A stretch of DNA of 64,000 nucleotides, from the NCBI RefSeq assembly GCF_000720635.1, contig NZ_JOCF01000011.1:62001-126000 (forward strand). The letters are read 5' to 3'. The notes under the pieces were generated by a model that ran no database searches, was not told the DNA's origin, and worked only from the letters and a program-made list of their open reading frames with translations. A program made the position numbers and the translations under genes. Below, in pieces: positions 16,447 through 25,092 of the stretch (within the stretch, counting starts at the first letter, position 1; each line of letters opens with the position of its first letter). Origin of the DNA: Streptomyces sp. NRRL WC-3742. Its GTDB lineage: Bacteria > Actinomycetota > Actinomycetes > Streptomycetales > Streptomycetaceae.

Positions 16447-17412
16447 GTGAGCGACGTCCGTAACGTGATCATCATCGGTTCCGGCCCGGCCGGGTACACG
16501 GCTGCGCTCTACACGGCCCGTGCCTCCCTCAAGCCCCTGGTGTTCGAGGGGGCCGTCACCGCCGGTGGCGCGCTGATGAACACCACCGAGGTCGAGAACT
16601 TCCCGGGCTTCCGGGACGGCATCATGGGCCCCGAGCTGATGGACAACATGCGGGCACAGGCCGAGAAGTTCGGCGCCGAGCTCGTCCCGGACGACATCGT
16701 CTCCGTCGACCTCACCGGCGACGTGAAGACCGTCACCGACTCCGAAGGCAACGTCCACAAGGCCCGCGCGGTGATCGTCACCACCGGCTCGCAGCACCGC
16801 AAGCTCGGCCTGCCGAACGAGGACAAGCTCTCCGGCCGCGGCGTCTCCTGGTGCGCGACCTGCGACGGCTTCTTCTTCCGCGACCAGGACATCGCGGTGG
16901 TCGGCGGCGGCGACACGGCCCTGGAGGAGGCGACCTTCCTCTCGCGCTTCGCCCGCAGCGTCACGATCATCCACCGCCGGGACTCCCTGCGCGCCTCCAA
17001 GGCGATGCAGGAGCGCGCCTTCGCCGACCCGAAGATCCGCTTCGAGTGGAACAGCGCCGTCGAGGCCATCCACGGCGACCCGAAGCTGAGCGGCGTCACC
17101 CTGCGCGACACCACTTCCGGCGAGACCCGCGAGCTGGACGTCACGGGCCTGTTCATCGCGATCGGCCACGACCCGCGCACCGAGCTCTTCAAGGGCCAGC
17201 TGGACCTCGACGACGAGGGCTACCTCAAGGTCGAGTCCCCCTCGACCCGCACCAACATCCCCGGCGTCTTCGCCGCGGGCGACGTCGTCGACCACACCTA
17301 CCGCCAGGCGATCACCGCCGCCGGCACCGGCTGCTCCTCCGCGCTGGACGCCGAGCGCTACCTCGCCTCGCTGGACGACCTGGAGGCCAAGGCCGCCGCC
17401 GTGACGGTCTGA
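16447..17412 (+). CDS. trxB: Thioredoxin reductase
   Basis: A 321-aa FAD/NADPH flavoenzyme that reduces thioredoxin. The FAD motif is [16 protein letters not shown], the redox-active pair is [10 protein letters not shown], the NADPH motif is [13 protein letters not shown], and the second FAD motif is [14 protein letters not shown] 16447 follows aggagaagca. It is driven by the SigR-type promoter above and followed after 126 bp, which contain a parS, by trxA. Length and motif order are standard. Confidence 0.97.
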   Translation: MSDVRNVIIIGSGPAGYTAALYTARASLKPLVFEGAVTAGGALMNTTEVENFPGFRDGIMGPELMDNMRAQAEKFGAELVPDDIVSVDLTGDVKTVTDSEGNVHKARAVIVTTGSQHRKLGLPNEDKLSGRGVSWCATCDGFFFRDQDIAVVGGGDTALEEATFLSRFARSVTIIHRRDSLRASKAMQERAFADPKIRFEWNSAVEAIHGDPKLSGVTLRDTTSGETRELDVTGLFIAIGHDPRTELFKGQLDLDDEGYLKVESPSTRTNIPGVFAAGDVVDHTYRQAITAAGTGCSSALDAERYLASLDDLEAKAAAVTV

Positions 17413-17436
17413 CCCTCCCTCCTCCCCCACGGGGGT

Positions 17437-17450
17437 GTTCCACGTGGAAC
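17437..17450. other. parS: parS site in the trxB–trxA spacer
   Basis: GTTCCACGTGGAAC, perfectly palindromic, is nested in a 28-bp perfect inverted repeat at 17430–17457. The transcript could also fold here, so the element may double as an attenuator between trxB and trxA. Confidence 0.88.
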
Positions 17451-17538
17451 ACCCCCGCCCCCGCCAGGCGGAAACACAACGACCCCCCGCGTTGTTCTCC
17501 TGGCAGCACCCCCTCCGCCCTCTACCCGAGGAGTTCCC

Positions 17539-17865
17539 GTGGCCGGCGCCACCATCACCGTCACCGACGCGACGTTCGCAGCCGAGGTCCTGGAGAGCGA
17601 CAAGCCCGTCCTGGTCGACTTCTGGGCCACCTGGTGCGGCCCGTGCCGCCAGGTCGCCCCGGCCCTGGAGGAGATCGCCAAGGAGTACGGCGAGAACCTG
17701 ACCATCGCCAAGCTCGACGTGGACGCCAACCAGCTGACCGCCGCCGAGTACAACGTCATCTCGATCCCGACCCTGATCCTGTACAAGGGCGGCCAGCCCG
17801 TGAAGCAGATCACCGGCGCCCGGCCGAAGGCCGCGCTCCTGCGCGAGCTGGACGGCCTGTACTAG
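17539..17865 (+). CDS. trxA: Thioredoxin
   Basis: A 108-aa cytoplasmic thioredoxin with the active site WATWCGPC at residues about 30–37 and the cis-proline segment [12 protein letters not shown]. It is the electron acceptor of TrxB and second gene of the trxBA unit. GTG 17539 is preceded by cgaggag. An 18-bp perfect hairpin ends the transcript. Confidence 0.97.
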   Translation: MAGATITVTDATFAAEVLESDKPVLVDFWATWCGPCRQVAPALEEIAKEYGENLTIAKLDVDANQLTAAEYNVISIPTLILYKGGQPVKQITGARPKAALLRELDGLY

Positions 17866-17886
17866 GCCCAGCGCTCGTCGAGCACC

Positions 17887-17927
17887 ACCGAGGCGGTGTT
17901 CCCCTTGCCGGGGAACACCGCCTCGGT
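17887..17927. terminator. Terminator after trxA, shared with convergent GNAT gene
   Basis: Perfect 18-bp arms (17887–17904 and 17910–17927) and a 5-nt loop between two convergent stop codons. Confidence 0.88.
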
Positions 17928-17956
17928 CGTTCCGGCACTCTTCCTCCGGCGCCCGC

Positions 17957-18574
17957 TCAGAACGGCCGCAGCGCCGGCTCCTTGCGGCCACCACCGAGCA
18001 GCCGCTCCAGCGCCCCCTCCACGTCACCGCGCCAGGAGAGCGTGGAGCGCGCCTCGAGCCGCAGCCGCGGGTAGCGCGGATGCGGCCGGACGGTCTTGAA
18101 GCCGACCGCCAGCAGGTGGTCCGCCGGCAGCACGCAGCTGATCGGCACCCGCCCGGCGGCGCCGAACGCCTCGATCGCCCGGACCCCTCGTCCGACGAGG
18201 TCCTTGGCCACGGTCTGCACCAGCACCCGGCCGAGCCCCTGCCCCTGATAGCCCGGCAGCACCCGGCTGATCATCAGCTGAACGGCGTCCGGCGAGACCG
18301 GGCTCGTCGGAAAGGACTGCGAGCGGGGCACGTACGCGGGCGGCGCGTACAGCACGAAGCCGGCGGGCTGGTCGTCCACGTAGACGATCCGGCCGCAGGA
18401 GCCCCACTCCAGCAGGACGGCGGAGATCCACCCCTCCTTCTCCGCCTCCGGCTTCCCCGACTCCACGGCCGCCCTCCCGCTGACCGGGTCCAGCTCCCAG
18501 AACACGCAGGAGCGGCAGGTCGTCGGCAGATCGGCGAGGTTGTCCAGCGTCAGCGGCGCGATCCGGCGTCCCAT
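17957..18574 (-). CDS. GNAT-family N-acetyltransferase
   Basis: A 205-aa acetyl-CoA-dependent transferase. The acetyl-CoA-binding signature is SRVLPGYQGQGLGRVLVQT (about residues 103–121), preceded by a typical strand pair (CGRIVYVDD, PAGFVLYAP). An N-terminal CRSCVFWELDP is shared by a GNAT subfamily found beside parB in streptomycetes. The ATG at 18574 is preceded by ggaggaggtg. The substrate is not predictable. The gene follows parB on the same strand, 148 bp downstream, separated by a hairpin that contains a parS. Confidence 0.88.
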   Translation of the reverse strand: MGRRIAPLTLDNLADLPTTCRSCVFWELDPVSGRAAVESGKPEAEKEGWISAVLLEWGSCGRIVYVDDQPAGFVLYAPPAYVPRSQSFPTSPVSPDAVQLMISRVLPGYQGQGLGRVLVQTVAKDLVGRGVRAIEAFGAAGRVPISCVLPADHLLAVGFKTVRPHPRYPRLRLEARSTLSWRGDVEGALERLLGGGRKEPALRPF

Positions 18575-18639
18575 GCCCCCTACACCTCCTCCACTTCACA
18601 GTCGAGCCCCCCCACGACGAGCACGGGCCCGTCAACAGC

Positions 18640-18691
18640 GATGGGTGCACCTTCCGCGTGAACGAGGTTCCACGTGGAACATGCACCCATC
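18640..18691 (-). terminator. Hairpin after parAB enclosing a parS
   Basis: Perfect 10-bp arms (gatgggtgca 18640–18649; tgcacccatc 18682–18691) flank a parS palindrome at 18667–18680. It sits 31 bp past the parB stop and is plausibly the parAB terminator. Confidence 0.55.
18667..18680. other. parS: parS site between parB and the GNAT gene
   Basis: GTTCCACGTGGAAC, a perfectly palindromic variant of the parS consensus, intergenic. Confidence 0.88.
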
Positions 18692-18722
18692 CGCTGTGCC
18701 CGAACGGCGACCGGTCCCCGGC

Positions 18723-19814
18723 TCAGCCCTGCGACAGCCGCAGGCCGTCCTCCCCGGGGGCCATGCTGTCCAGAATGCGGTTCAGGTCCTCCACCGACCC
18801 GAACTCCAGTACCACCTTGCCCTTGCCCAGCTTGCCGCCGCTCTGCGACACCTGGACCTTGACCCGGGTGTCGAAGCGGTCCGAGAGCCTGGTCGCCAGC
18901 TCGTTGAAGGCCGGGCTGATCCGGGCCCCGGCCTTCGGCGTCCGGGGCTTCTTCGGGGCGGCCTCCCCCTTCATCGTCTGGACGATCTCCTCGGTGGTCC
19001 GCACCGAGATGCCCTCGGCGATGACCCGGGCCGCCAGCATCTCCTGGTCCTCGGGGTAGAGCAGCCCGCCGAGCGCCTTGGCGTGACCGGCGGAGAGCAC
19101 CCCGGCGGCGATCCGGTTCTGGACCCTCGGGGGGAGCTTGAGCACCCGCAGGGTGTTGGTCACGTGCGACCGCGAGCGGCCGATCCGGTCCGCCAGGTCG
19201 TTCTGGGTGCAGGAGAAGTCCTGCAGCAGCTGCTCGTAGGCGGCCGCCTCCTCCAGGACGTTGAGCTCCGCCCGGTGGAGGTTCTCCAGCAGGGCGTCCA
19301 GGAGCAGCTTGTCGTCCTCGGTGGCCCGGACGATCGCCGGGATCAGCGTCAGACCGGCTTCCCGGGAGGCGCGCCAGCGGCGCTCGCCCATGATCAGCTC
19401 GAACTGCTCCGGCCCGGTCTGGCGCACCACGACCGGCTGGAGCAGACCGACCTCCTTGATGGAGGTGACCAGCTGGTCCAGCTTCTCCTGGTCGAAGACC
19501 TCACGCGGCTGGCGCGGGTTGGGCGTGATCGAGTCCAGCGGCAGCTCGGCGAAGAAGGCGCCGGGCACCGGAGCGGGCTCCGGCTTCTCGATGGTCCGCT
19601 TCCCCACGGCCGCCCTGGCCGCCACCGTGCTGCGGCCACCCGGCAGCACCGGCACCGAGGCCGGCGAGGTCGCCCCGGTCGCCCCGGTCGCCACCACCGG
19701 GGTCGGCGCGACCGGGACCGCGGCAGGCCGCGCCGCCCCGCCGTCGGCCGGCGCGGCCGGGCCGATCAACGCCCCGAGCCCTCGTCCCAGACCCCTGCTG
19801 CGACCACCACTCAC
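18723..19814 (-). CDS. parB: Chromosome-partitioning protein ParB
   Basis: A 363-aa CTP-dependent DNA clamp that loads at parS and organises the origin region. The N-terminus (GGRSRGLGRGLGALIG) is the usual ParA-stimulating segment. The CTPase region has NPRQPREVFDQEKLD and the GERRWRASREAGL box, followed by the helix-turn-helix DLADRIGRSRSHVTN. The C-terminal dimerisation domain ends in LGKGKVVLEFGSVEDLNRIL. The GTG start at 19814 overlaps the parA stop (GTGA), with ggaggg upstream, so the two are translationally coupled. Its targets, seven parS sites, lie on either side of the gene. Confidence 0.96.
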   Translation of the reverse strand: MSGGRSRGLGRGLGALIGPAAPADGGAARPAAVPVAPTPVVATGATGATSPASVPVLPGGRSTVAARAAVGKRTIEKPEPAPVPGAFFAELPLDSITPNPRQPREVFDQEKLDQLVTSIKEVGLLQPVVVRQTGPEQFELIMGERRWRASREAGLTLIPAIVRATEDDKLLLDALLENLHRAELNVLEEAAAYEQLLQDFSCTQNDLADRIGRSRSHVTNTLRVLKLPPRVQNRIAAGVLSAGHAKALGGLLYPEDQEMLAARVIAEGISVRTTEEIVQTMKGEAAPKKPRTPKAGARISPAFNELATRLSDRFDTRVKVQVSQSGGKLGKGKVVLEFGSVEDLNRILDSMAPGEDGLRLSQG

Positions 19815-20791
19815 TGCTGACCCTCCGTCGTGCCGTGCCACTGGGGCTCCGTGCCCCGTACCGCTGTCGTGCTGCTGCCGTCCCGCTGCTGACCCACCAG
19901 CGAACCGTTCGGGCCCACCGCGCGCAGCGCCAGCTCGCGGGCGGCCTCCAGGTAGGAGAGCGCCCCGGTCGAGCCCGGGTCGTAGGTGAGTACCGTCTGC
20001 CCGTAGCTGGGCGCCTCCGAGATGCGGACGGAGCGCGGGATCGCCGTGCTCAGCACCTCGGCCTGGAAGTGGGTCCGAACCTCGTCGGCGACCTGGGCGG
20101 CCAGCCTGGTCCGGGCGTCGTACATGGTGAGCAGGATGGTCGAGACGTGCAGCGCGGAGTTGAGGTGCGCGCGCACCAGATCGACGTTGCGCAGCAGCTG
20201 GCCGAGGCCCTCCAGCGCGTAGTACTCGCACTGGATCGGGATCAGCACTTCCTCGCCGGCGACCAGGGCGTTGACCGTCAGCAGGCCCAGCGAGGGCGGA
20301 CAGTCGATCAGGATGTAGTCGAGCGGCTGCTCGTAGGCGGCGATGGCGCGCTGCAGCCGGCTCTCCCGGGCGACCATGGAGACCAGCTCGATCTCGGCAC
20401 CGGCCAGGTCGATGGTGGCGGGCACGCAGAACAGCCCCTCGACGTCCCGCACCGGCTGGACCACGTCGGCCAGGGGCTTGCCCTCGACCAGGACGTCGTA
20501 GATGGAGGGCACCTCGGCGTGGTGGTCGATGCCGAGGGCGGTGGAGGCGTTCCCCTGCGGGTCGAGGTCGACGACCAGGACGCGCAGTCCGTGCATCGCG
20601 AGCGAGGCCGCCATGTTGACGGTGGTGGTGGTCTTGCCCACCCCGCCCTTCTGGTTGGCGACCACCATCACCCGGGTGGTGGCCGGCCTGGGGAGACCCT
20701 CCCCTGCTCGGCCGATCGCCTGGACCGCGGCCTGGGCAGCCCGTGCGATGGGCGTGTCGTCGATCTGGTCGACAATCTCCGAGTCCTGCAT
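19811..20791 (-). CDS. parA: Chromosome-partitioning ATPase ParA
   Basis: A 326-aa Walker-type ATPase that positions origins with ParB during sporulation septation. Deviant Walker A KGGVGKTTTTVNMA is at about residues 47–60; DLDPQGNASTALG and DYILIDCPPSLGLLTVNA follow. The start is uncertain. I chose ATG 20791 (MQDSEIVDQIDDTP). The frame stays open to 20926, but that extension reads through two parS sites (MVFHVKRR and PVPRETL), which argues against translation there. No candidate has a strong RBS. It overlaps parB by GTGA. Confidence 0.93.
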   Translation of the reverse strand: MQDSEIVDQIDDTPIARAAQAAVQAIGRAGEGLPRPATTRVMVVANQKGGVGKTTTTVNMAASLAMHGLRVLVVDLDPQGNASTALGIDHHAEVPSIYDVLVEGKPLADVVQPVRDVEGLFCVPATIDLAGAEIELVSMVARESRLQRAIAAYEQPLDYILIDCPPSLGLLTVNALVAGEEVLIPIQCEYYALEGLGQLLRNVDLVRAHLNSALHVSTILLTMYDARTRLAAQVADEVRTHFQAEVLSTAIPRSVRISEAPSYGQTVLTYDPGSTGALSYLEAARELALRAVGPNGSLVGQQRDGSSTTAVRGTEPQWHGTTEGQQ

Positions 20792-20801
20792 GGTGGTCAG
20801 T

Positions 20802-20815
20802 GTTTCACGTGGAAC
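20802..20815. other. parS: parS site directly upstream of parA
   Basis: GTTTCACGTGGAAC, 10 bp before the chosen parA start. ParB bound here would overlap the parAB leader and could feed back on its expression. Confidence 0.88.
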
Positions 20816-20874
20816 GGGAGCGGCAACAGTCGCAGCCCGGCTGCGGCTGAGGATTCCGGAGAGCAAGGAGCGAC

Positions 20875-20888
20875 GTTTCACGTGGAAC
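20875..20888. other. parS: parS site upstream of parA (second copy)
   Basis: GTTTCACGTGGAAC, 73 bp from the copy at 20802. The minus-strand frame reads it as VFHVKR. Confidence 0.88.
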
Positions 20889-20969
20889 ACCATGCCCGCT
20901 TTGCCGGAAATCTGACGTTGCGACACTCCGGTGGTCCGACGGCGGCCCTCCCTTCGCCCGAACGACGAT

Positions 20970-21006
20970 GGGCGGACGTCCCTCCCCTCAGGAGGTCCGT
21001 CCGCCC
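20970..21006 (-). terminator. Hairpin terminator after rsmG
   Basis: 16-nt arms matching at 14 positions (20970–20985 and 20991–21006) around a 5-nt loop, just past the rsmG stop. Confidence 0.7.
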
Positions 21007-21024
21007 GTCGGCCGTACGTGTCGG

Positions 21025-21858
21025 TCAGCGGCCGTGGCGCCGCCCGCCCCGGCCGCGGTCACTCGCGGCCCGGGCTCCGGAGGTGCGCCCGGCCCGGGCG
21101 GCCTTGGCCCGCTTGGTTGCCGCCCTGACCCCGCCGGGGCTCTCCCCCGCCTTGACCTGGATCACCCGGGTCGAGGTCTCCAGGGTGCCCTCGCCGACCG
21201 AGATCACCGTCGACTCGACGGCGCCCAGCTTGGCCAGCCCGGCCCGGGAGTCGGCCAGCTCCTGCTCCGCACTGTCCCCCTTGAGCGCGAGCATCTGCCC
21301 GTACGGGCGCAGCAGCGGCATGCCCCAGCCCGCCAGCCGGTCCAGCGGAGCGACCGCGCGGGCCGTCACCACGTCCACCGCGAGCTTGCCGACCATCTCC
21401 TCGGCCCGGCCGCGCAGCACGGTGACGTTCTCCAGCCCCAACTCCCGGACGACCTCCTCCAGGAAGGTGGTCCGGCGCAGCAGCGGCTCCAGCAGCGTCA
21501 CCGAGACGTCCGGACGGGCCAGCGCCACCGGGATGCCCGGCAGTCCGGCGCCGGAACCGACGTCGCACAGGGTCGAGCCCTCGGGCAGCAGCTCCGCCAG
21601 CACGGCGCAGTTGAGCACGTGCCGGTCCCAGAGCCGGGGCACCTCGCGCGGCCCGATCAGCCCGCGCGACACCCCGGCGGTGGCCAGCAGCTCGGTGTAG
21701 CGCACGGCGGCGTCGAAACGGTCGCCGAACACCTCCCGGGCGGCGGCCGGTGCGACGGCCAGGACGTCCACCTCCGGTGCCTGGGCGCCCGGCACCTCGG
21801 CGGCCGGATTCACGTCGGCCGCCCCCGGACGGCCGGCAGCCGCGTTGTCCGTGTCCAT
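21025..21858 (-). CDS. rsmG: 16S rRNA (guanine-527-N7)-methyltransferase RsmG (GidB)
   Basis: A 277-aa SAM-dependent methyltransferase of 16S rRNA G527; loss of this enzyme gives low-level streptomycin resistance in many bacteria. It shows [15 protein letters not shown], the SAM loop [19 protein letters not shown] and [15 protein letters not shown]. The last 45 residues are a basic Arg/Ala/Lys tail. ATG 21858 is chosen because ggagagg lies 6 bp upstream. A longer frame from 21921 starts MFHVKQ inside a parS site and is rejected. It lies in the usual position between jag and parA. Confidence 0.95.
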   Translation of the reverse strand: MDTDNAAAGRPGAADVNPAAEVPGAQAPEVDVLAVAPAAAREVFGDRFDAAVRYTELLATAGVSRGLIGPREVPRLWDRHVLNCAVLAELLPEGSTLCDVGSGAGLPGIPVALARPDVSVTLLEPLLRRTTFLEEVVRELGLENVTVLRGRAEEMVGKLAVDVVTARAVAPLDRLAGWGMPLLRPYGQMLALKGDSAEQELADSRAGLAKLGAVESTVISVGEGTLETSTRVIQVKAGESPGGVRAATKRAKAARAGRTSGARAASDRGRGGRRHGR

Positions 21859-21905
21859 CTCGACCTCTCCGCTCCCCGGATCGCGTTCGACCCGTTCATC
21901 GCACT

Positions 21906-21919
21906 GTTTCACGTGAAAC
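21906..21919. other. parS: parS site upstream of rsmG, perfect palindrome
   Basis: GTTTCACGTGAAAC, an exact consensus site in the jag–rsmG spacer. Of the seven in this window it is the closest to oriC. Confidence 0.92.
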
Positions 21920-21955
21920 ATCGCCGCCGGACGCCACGCCCTGCGGAAGGGACGA

Positions 21956-21986
21956 CGACCCCGCCCGCACGAGGCGGACGGGGTCG
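21956..21986 (-). terminator. Hairpin terminator after jag
   Basis: 13-bp arms (cgaccccgcccgc and gcggacggggtcg) with one mismatch and a short loop. Confidence 0.7.
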
Positions 21987-22043
21987 CGTCCGGTGAAGCC
22001 CGTCCGGTCGCCCCGCGGCGACCGACCGTCGGCCTGCCGACCG

Positions 22044-22574
22044 TCAGGCCGGCAGCACCACCACGAACCGCTGGGGCTCTTCGCCCTCGGACTCGCTGCG
22101 CAGACCGGCCGCCGCGACCGCGTCGTGCACGACCTTGCGCTCGAACGGCGTCATCGGCTGCAGCTTGACCTGCTCGCCCGTCGTCCTCGCCTGCTCCGCG
22201 GCCTTGGCCCCGAGCACGGCCAGCTCGGAACGCTTGCGCGCCCGGAAGCCCGCGATGTCCAGCATGAGGCGGCTGCGCTCACCGGTCTCCCGGTGGACGG
22301 CCAAGCGGGTCAGCTCCTGGAGGGCCTCCAGCACCTCGCCGTCCTGGCCGACGAGACGCTGCAGCGTACGGTCGTTGCCTTCGCCGACGATGGACACCAG
22401 GGCGCGGTCGCCCTCGACGTCCATGTCGATGTCGCCGTCGAGGTCCGCGATGTCGAGCAGACCCTCCAGGTAGTCCGCCGCGATGTCGCCCTCCTGCTCC
22501 AGGCGGGCGACGATGCTCTGGTCGGCGCTGGCGGCGGCCTCGGCCTCGACGGCGGAGGTGGTGCCTTCCGTCAC
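22044..22574 (-). CDS. jag: Jag/KhpB-type R3H single-stranded nucleic-acid-binding protein
   Basis: A 176-aa RNA-binding protein. A KH-like domain (about 40–110) includes [21 protein letters not shown]. The R3H domain near the C-terminus shows [20 protein letters not shown] with the R3H-type spacing. The acidic first 45 residues resemble the Jag-N lead-in. GTG 22574 follows gaaggag. It is encoded immediately after yidC, as in most Gram-positive origin regions. The family regulates RNAs for cell elongation and envelope genes; its precise targets here are unknown. Confidence 0.93.
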   Translation of the reverse strand: MTEGTTSAVEAEAAASADQSIVARLEQEGDIAADYLEGLLDIADLDGDIDMDVEGDRALVSIVGEGNDRTLQRLVGQDGEVLEALQELTRLAVHRETGERSRLMLDIAGFRARKRSELAVLGAKAAEQARTTGEQVKLQPMTPFERKVVHDAVAAAGLRSESEGEEPQRFVVVLPA

Positions 22575-22665
22575 TGATGGACTCCTTCGGAGTAGGGCCC
22601 GTCGGACGGGCCGGGAACGAAGCTCTTCGGGGCTGCCGAAACGAGCCGGGGGCCGGTGGGGAGGA

Positions 22666-23832
22666 CTACTTCCTCTTCGGCCGCTGGCCGCCGCCGCGCT
22701 TGGGCTGCTGACGGGTGCCCTGCCTGGTGCCGCCGGGCTTGGCCGCGGTCTGCTTGGCCGCCGGCTTGCTGCCCGAGTCCGCCGGGACGGCGTCCTCCAC
22801 GGACTGCCCGGCCTGCTCGGCCTGTTCGGCCGCGGTGGCCTCGCCGGCCTCGGCCGTCTGCGTGCCGCCCTGCTGGCGCTGGGCCTTGCTCTGCCGACGC
22901 GGCTGCTGGCGGTTCGCCCGGACCGACTCCTCGACCACGGCGGCCGCGGAGGCCGCCTCGGCGAGGGTCGACTTGCTCGGGGGCAGCATGCCCCAGAGCG
23001 CGCCCTTGATCTCCGTACCGTCCGCGCGCAGGCGGCCGGCCTTCTTCAGCCGCTCCTGACGCTCCTGGAAGGCGTGGCTGCCCGGGGTCGGGTTGTTGTG
23101 GATGACGATCAGCTGCTGGCCCATGGTCCAGACGTTGGTGGTCAGCCAGTAGACCAGGACACCGACCGGGAAGTTGATGCCCATGACGGCGAACATGATC
23201 GGGAAGACGTACATCAGCATCTTCTGCTGCTGCATGAACGGCGTCTTCACCGTGAGGTCGACGTTCTTGGTCATCAGCTGGCGCTGGGTGATGAACTGCG
23301 ACAGCGACATCAGGATGATCATCACCGCGGTGACGATCTGGACGTTCAGGTTGTCGGAGCCGACGAACTTGGCCGACAGCGGCGCACCGAAGATGTGCGC
23401 CTGCTTGGCGCTCTCCAGCAGGCCCTGGTCGATGACGCCGATCTTCTTGTCATTGGCGACCGAGGCCAGCACGCCGTAGAGGGCGGTGAAGAACGGCGCC
23501 TGCACGAGGATGGGAAGGCAGCTGGAGAACGGGTTGGTCCCCGCCTCCTTGTACAGCTTCATCATCTCTTCGGACTGGCGCTGCCGGTCACTCTTGTAGC
23601 GCTCCTGGATGGCCTTCATCTTCGGCTGGATCGCCTGCATGGCCCGGGTCGCCTTGATCTGCTTCACGAAGAGCGGGATCAGGCAGATCCGGATGACGAC
23701 CACCATCGAGGCGATGGACAGACCCCAGGCCCAGCCACCGTTCGGATCGAAGACGTGGCTGTACAGCGAGTGGAACTGGACGATGATCCAGGACACCGCC
23801 GTGTAGAGGGGACTCAGAAAACCGAAGGTCAC
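22666..23832 (-). CDS. yidC: Membrane protein insertase YidC (Oxa1 family)
   Basis: A 388-aa insertase that helps fold membrane proteins with or without Sec. It has a periplasm-proximal first helix, then the amphipathic cytoplasmic hairpin ([20 protein letters not shown]). The core helices include [20 protein letters not shown] and [20 protein letters not shown]. There is no large Gram-negative-type periplasmic domain. The 110-residue C-terminal tail is rich in Gln, Arg and Ala and probably contacts the ribosome. The GTG at 23832 starts 3 nt after the yidD stop. Confidence 0.96.
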   Translation of the reverse strand: MTFGFLSPLYTAVSWIIVQFHSLYSHVFDPNGGWAWGLSIASMVVVIRICLIPLFVKQIKATRAMQAIQPKMKAIQERYKSDRQRQSEEMMKLYKEAGTNPFSSCLPILVQAPFFTALYGVLASVANDKKIGVIDQGLLESAKQAHIFGAPLSAKFVGSDNLNVQIVTAVMIILMSLSQFITQRQLMTKNVDLTVKTPFMQQQKMLMYVFPIMFAVMGINFPVGVLVYWLTTNVWTMGQQLIVIHNNPTPGSHAFQERQERLKKAGRLRADGTEIKGALWGMLPPSKSTLAEAASAAAVVEESVRANRQQPRRQSKAQRQQGGTQTAEAGEATAAEQAEQAGQSVEDAVPADSGSKPAAKQTAAKPGGTRQGTRQQPKRGGGQRPKRK

Positions 23833-23835
23833 CGG

Positions 23836-24150
23836 TCAGACTCCTTGGGCATCGGGCTTCGCCACCGGCTCCGGCTCGGCGGTCCCGCTCTTGGGGCTCA
23901 GCAGATCGCGCAGCCGGCGGTGCCACACCGGGTGCTTGCGCGGCGGTACATGGTCCACCCCGCCGGGCGTCCACGGATTGCAGCGCAGGATGCGCCACGC
24001 GGTCAGCCCGCCGCCCTTGATCGCCCCGTGCACCCTCACGGCCTCGTAGCCGTAGTGCGAACAGGACGGGTAGTAGCGGCAGACCGGACCGAGCAGTGGG
24101 CTGATCGTCCACTGGTAGACCCTGATCAAACCCATCAGCAGGTACTTCAT
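23836..24150 (-). CDS. yidD: Membrane protein insertion efficiency factor YidD
   Basis: A 104-aa peripheral membrane protein that assists YidC. It is recognisable by [27 protein letters not shown] and CNPWTPGG segments with conserved cysteines. The start overlaps the rnpA stop (ATGA), so the order rpmH–rnpA–yidD–yidC is tightly coupled. The C-terminus is longer and more charged than in the minimal family members. Confidence 0.95.
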   Translation of the reverse strand: MKYLLMGLIRVYQWTISPLLGPVCRYYPSCSHYGYEAVRVHGAIKGGGLTAWRILRCNPWTPGGVDHVPPRKHPVWHRRLRDLLSPKSGTAEPEPVAKPDAQGV

Positions 24151-24578
24151 CGCCCTGCTCCCATCGGCGCCGCGGCGGTGGGCTCCGCCCTCAGCAACCG
24201 CTTGAGCGCCGCGTCCAGGTCCCGCTCGAGGTCCTGGTACGAGGCGGACGCGGCCGGGGGCAGCGCACGCACCACTATCAGGCTACCGGCGGGCAGCCGG
24301 GACAGGCGATCACGGACGAGATGGCGCAACCGGCGCTTGACCAGGTTGCGGATGACCGCCGGGCCGACGGCCTTGCTCACGACGAAACCCGCACGCGCCG
24401 AAGGAGTCCCCTCGGCGACGTGCGGGCGGATGTCGCTGGTCCGGTCGGCCTGCCCCTGCCGGGGATCGCCGTCTCTACTGAGATGGACGACCAGCAGGGG
24501 CCGACCGGCCCGGCGACCACGTTTGACCGCGGTCGCGAAGTCCTGGCGCCGCCGCAGCCGATTCTCGGAGGGCAGCAC
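24147..24578 (-). CDS. rnpA: Ribonuclease P protein component
   Basis: A 143-aa basic protein that binds the RNase P RNA for 5' maturation of tRNAs. It shows [19 protein letters not shown] at the N-terminus and the RNR-type signature [21 protein letters not shown] 25-residue insertion ([20 protein letters not shown]) between strands is common in streptomycetes. GTG 24578 follows aaggg, and rpmH lies 21 bp upstream. Confidence 0.95.
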   Translation of the reverse strand: MLPSENRLRRRQDFATAVKRGRRAGRPLLVVHLSRDGDPRQGQADRTSDIRPHVAEGTPSARAGFVVSKAVGPAVIRNLVKRRLRHLVRDRLSRLPAGSLIVVRALPPAASASYQDLERDLDAALKRLLRAEPTAAAPMGAGR

Positions 24579-24599
24579 AACAGACCCTTGGCTTGTGGA

Positions 24600-24737
24600 T
24601 CAGGCGGACAGGGCGGCGCGGCCCTTGCCACGACGGGCGGCCAGGATGGCGCGGCCGGCACGGGTACGCATACGCAGCCGGAAGCCGTGGGTCTTCGCGC
24701 GACGACGGTTGTTCGGCTGGAAGGTGCGCTTGCTCAC
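24600..24737 (-). CDS. rpmH: 50S ribosomal protein bL34
   Basis: A complete 45-aa bL34: [20 protein letters not shown] and [21 protein letters not shown] start at 24737 follows aggag. It is divergent from dnaA, as at nearly all actinobacterial origins. Confidence 0.97.
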   Translation of the reverse strand: MSKRTFQPNNRRRAKTHGFRLRMRTRAGRAILAARRGKGRAALSA

Positions 24738-25092
24738 TCGGGGGCTCCTGAGGTGAATCGTAGGATGACGGGGGGTCGCTTGGCCGTCACCGTGCGTCCG
24801 CGTGATCTCCCCTGGAGTTCGGAAATCGGCCCATCGCCCCAGTTCGGCTGGGGTTCTGAGGCAATCCACGGCGCCCGTGCTGCGCGCCCCATGGAGCGGG
24901 TGGACCCGCGGACATGCGGCAGCGGCCATCGACAACTCGACCTGGTTACGGTACGCGGGACAGCGGCCGAGGGTCAAACCAGCCCGACTCGCCCCGCTTA
25001 CCCACAGCCTGTGGACAACGACTTGATCCGTCTCTGTTCGCTGACTACCGTTGCAGGACTTGTCTGGTTTGTTCATCGGAAAGCGTGCACCA
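24738..25092. other. rpmH–dnaA divergent regulatory region
   Basis: 355 bp without genes. It holds two DnaA boxes, ttacccaca (24998–25006) and, on the minus strand, the perfect 9-mer at 25010–25018, followed by the dnaA promoter. I could not assign the rpmH promoter confidently. Confidence 0.75.
25023..25051 (+). promoter_or_regulatory. dnaA promoter
   Basis: TTGATC (25023–25028), a 17-bp spacer and TACCGT (25046–25051) fit a vegetative promoter. Two DnaA boxes end 5 bp before the -35, which suggests DnaA autoregulation. Confidence 0.6.

Noticed and set aside
21859..21921. MFHVKQ start for rsmG
   Set aside because: The start lies in a parS site, and a proper RBS is found for ATG 21858.
24594..24602. 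DnaA-box-like tgtggatca between rnpA and rpmH
   Set aside because: Isolated and poor in the variable positions; it overlaps the rpmH stop and is probably chance.
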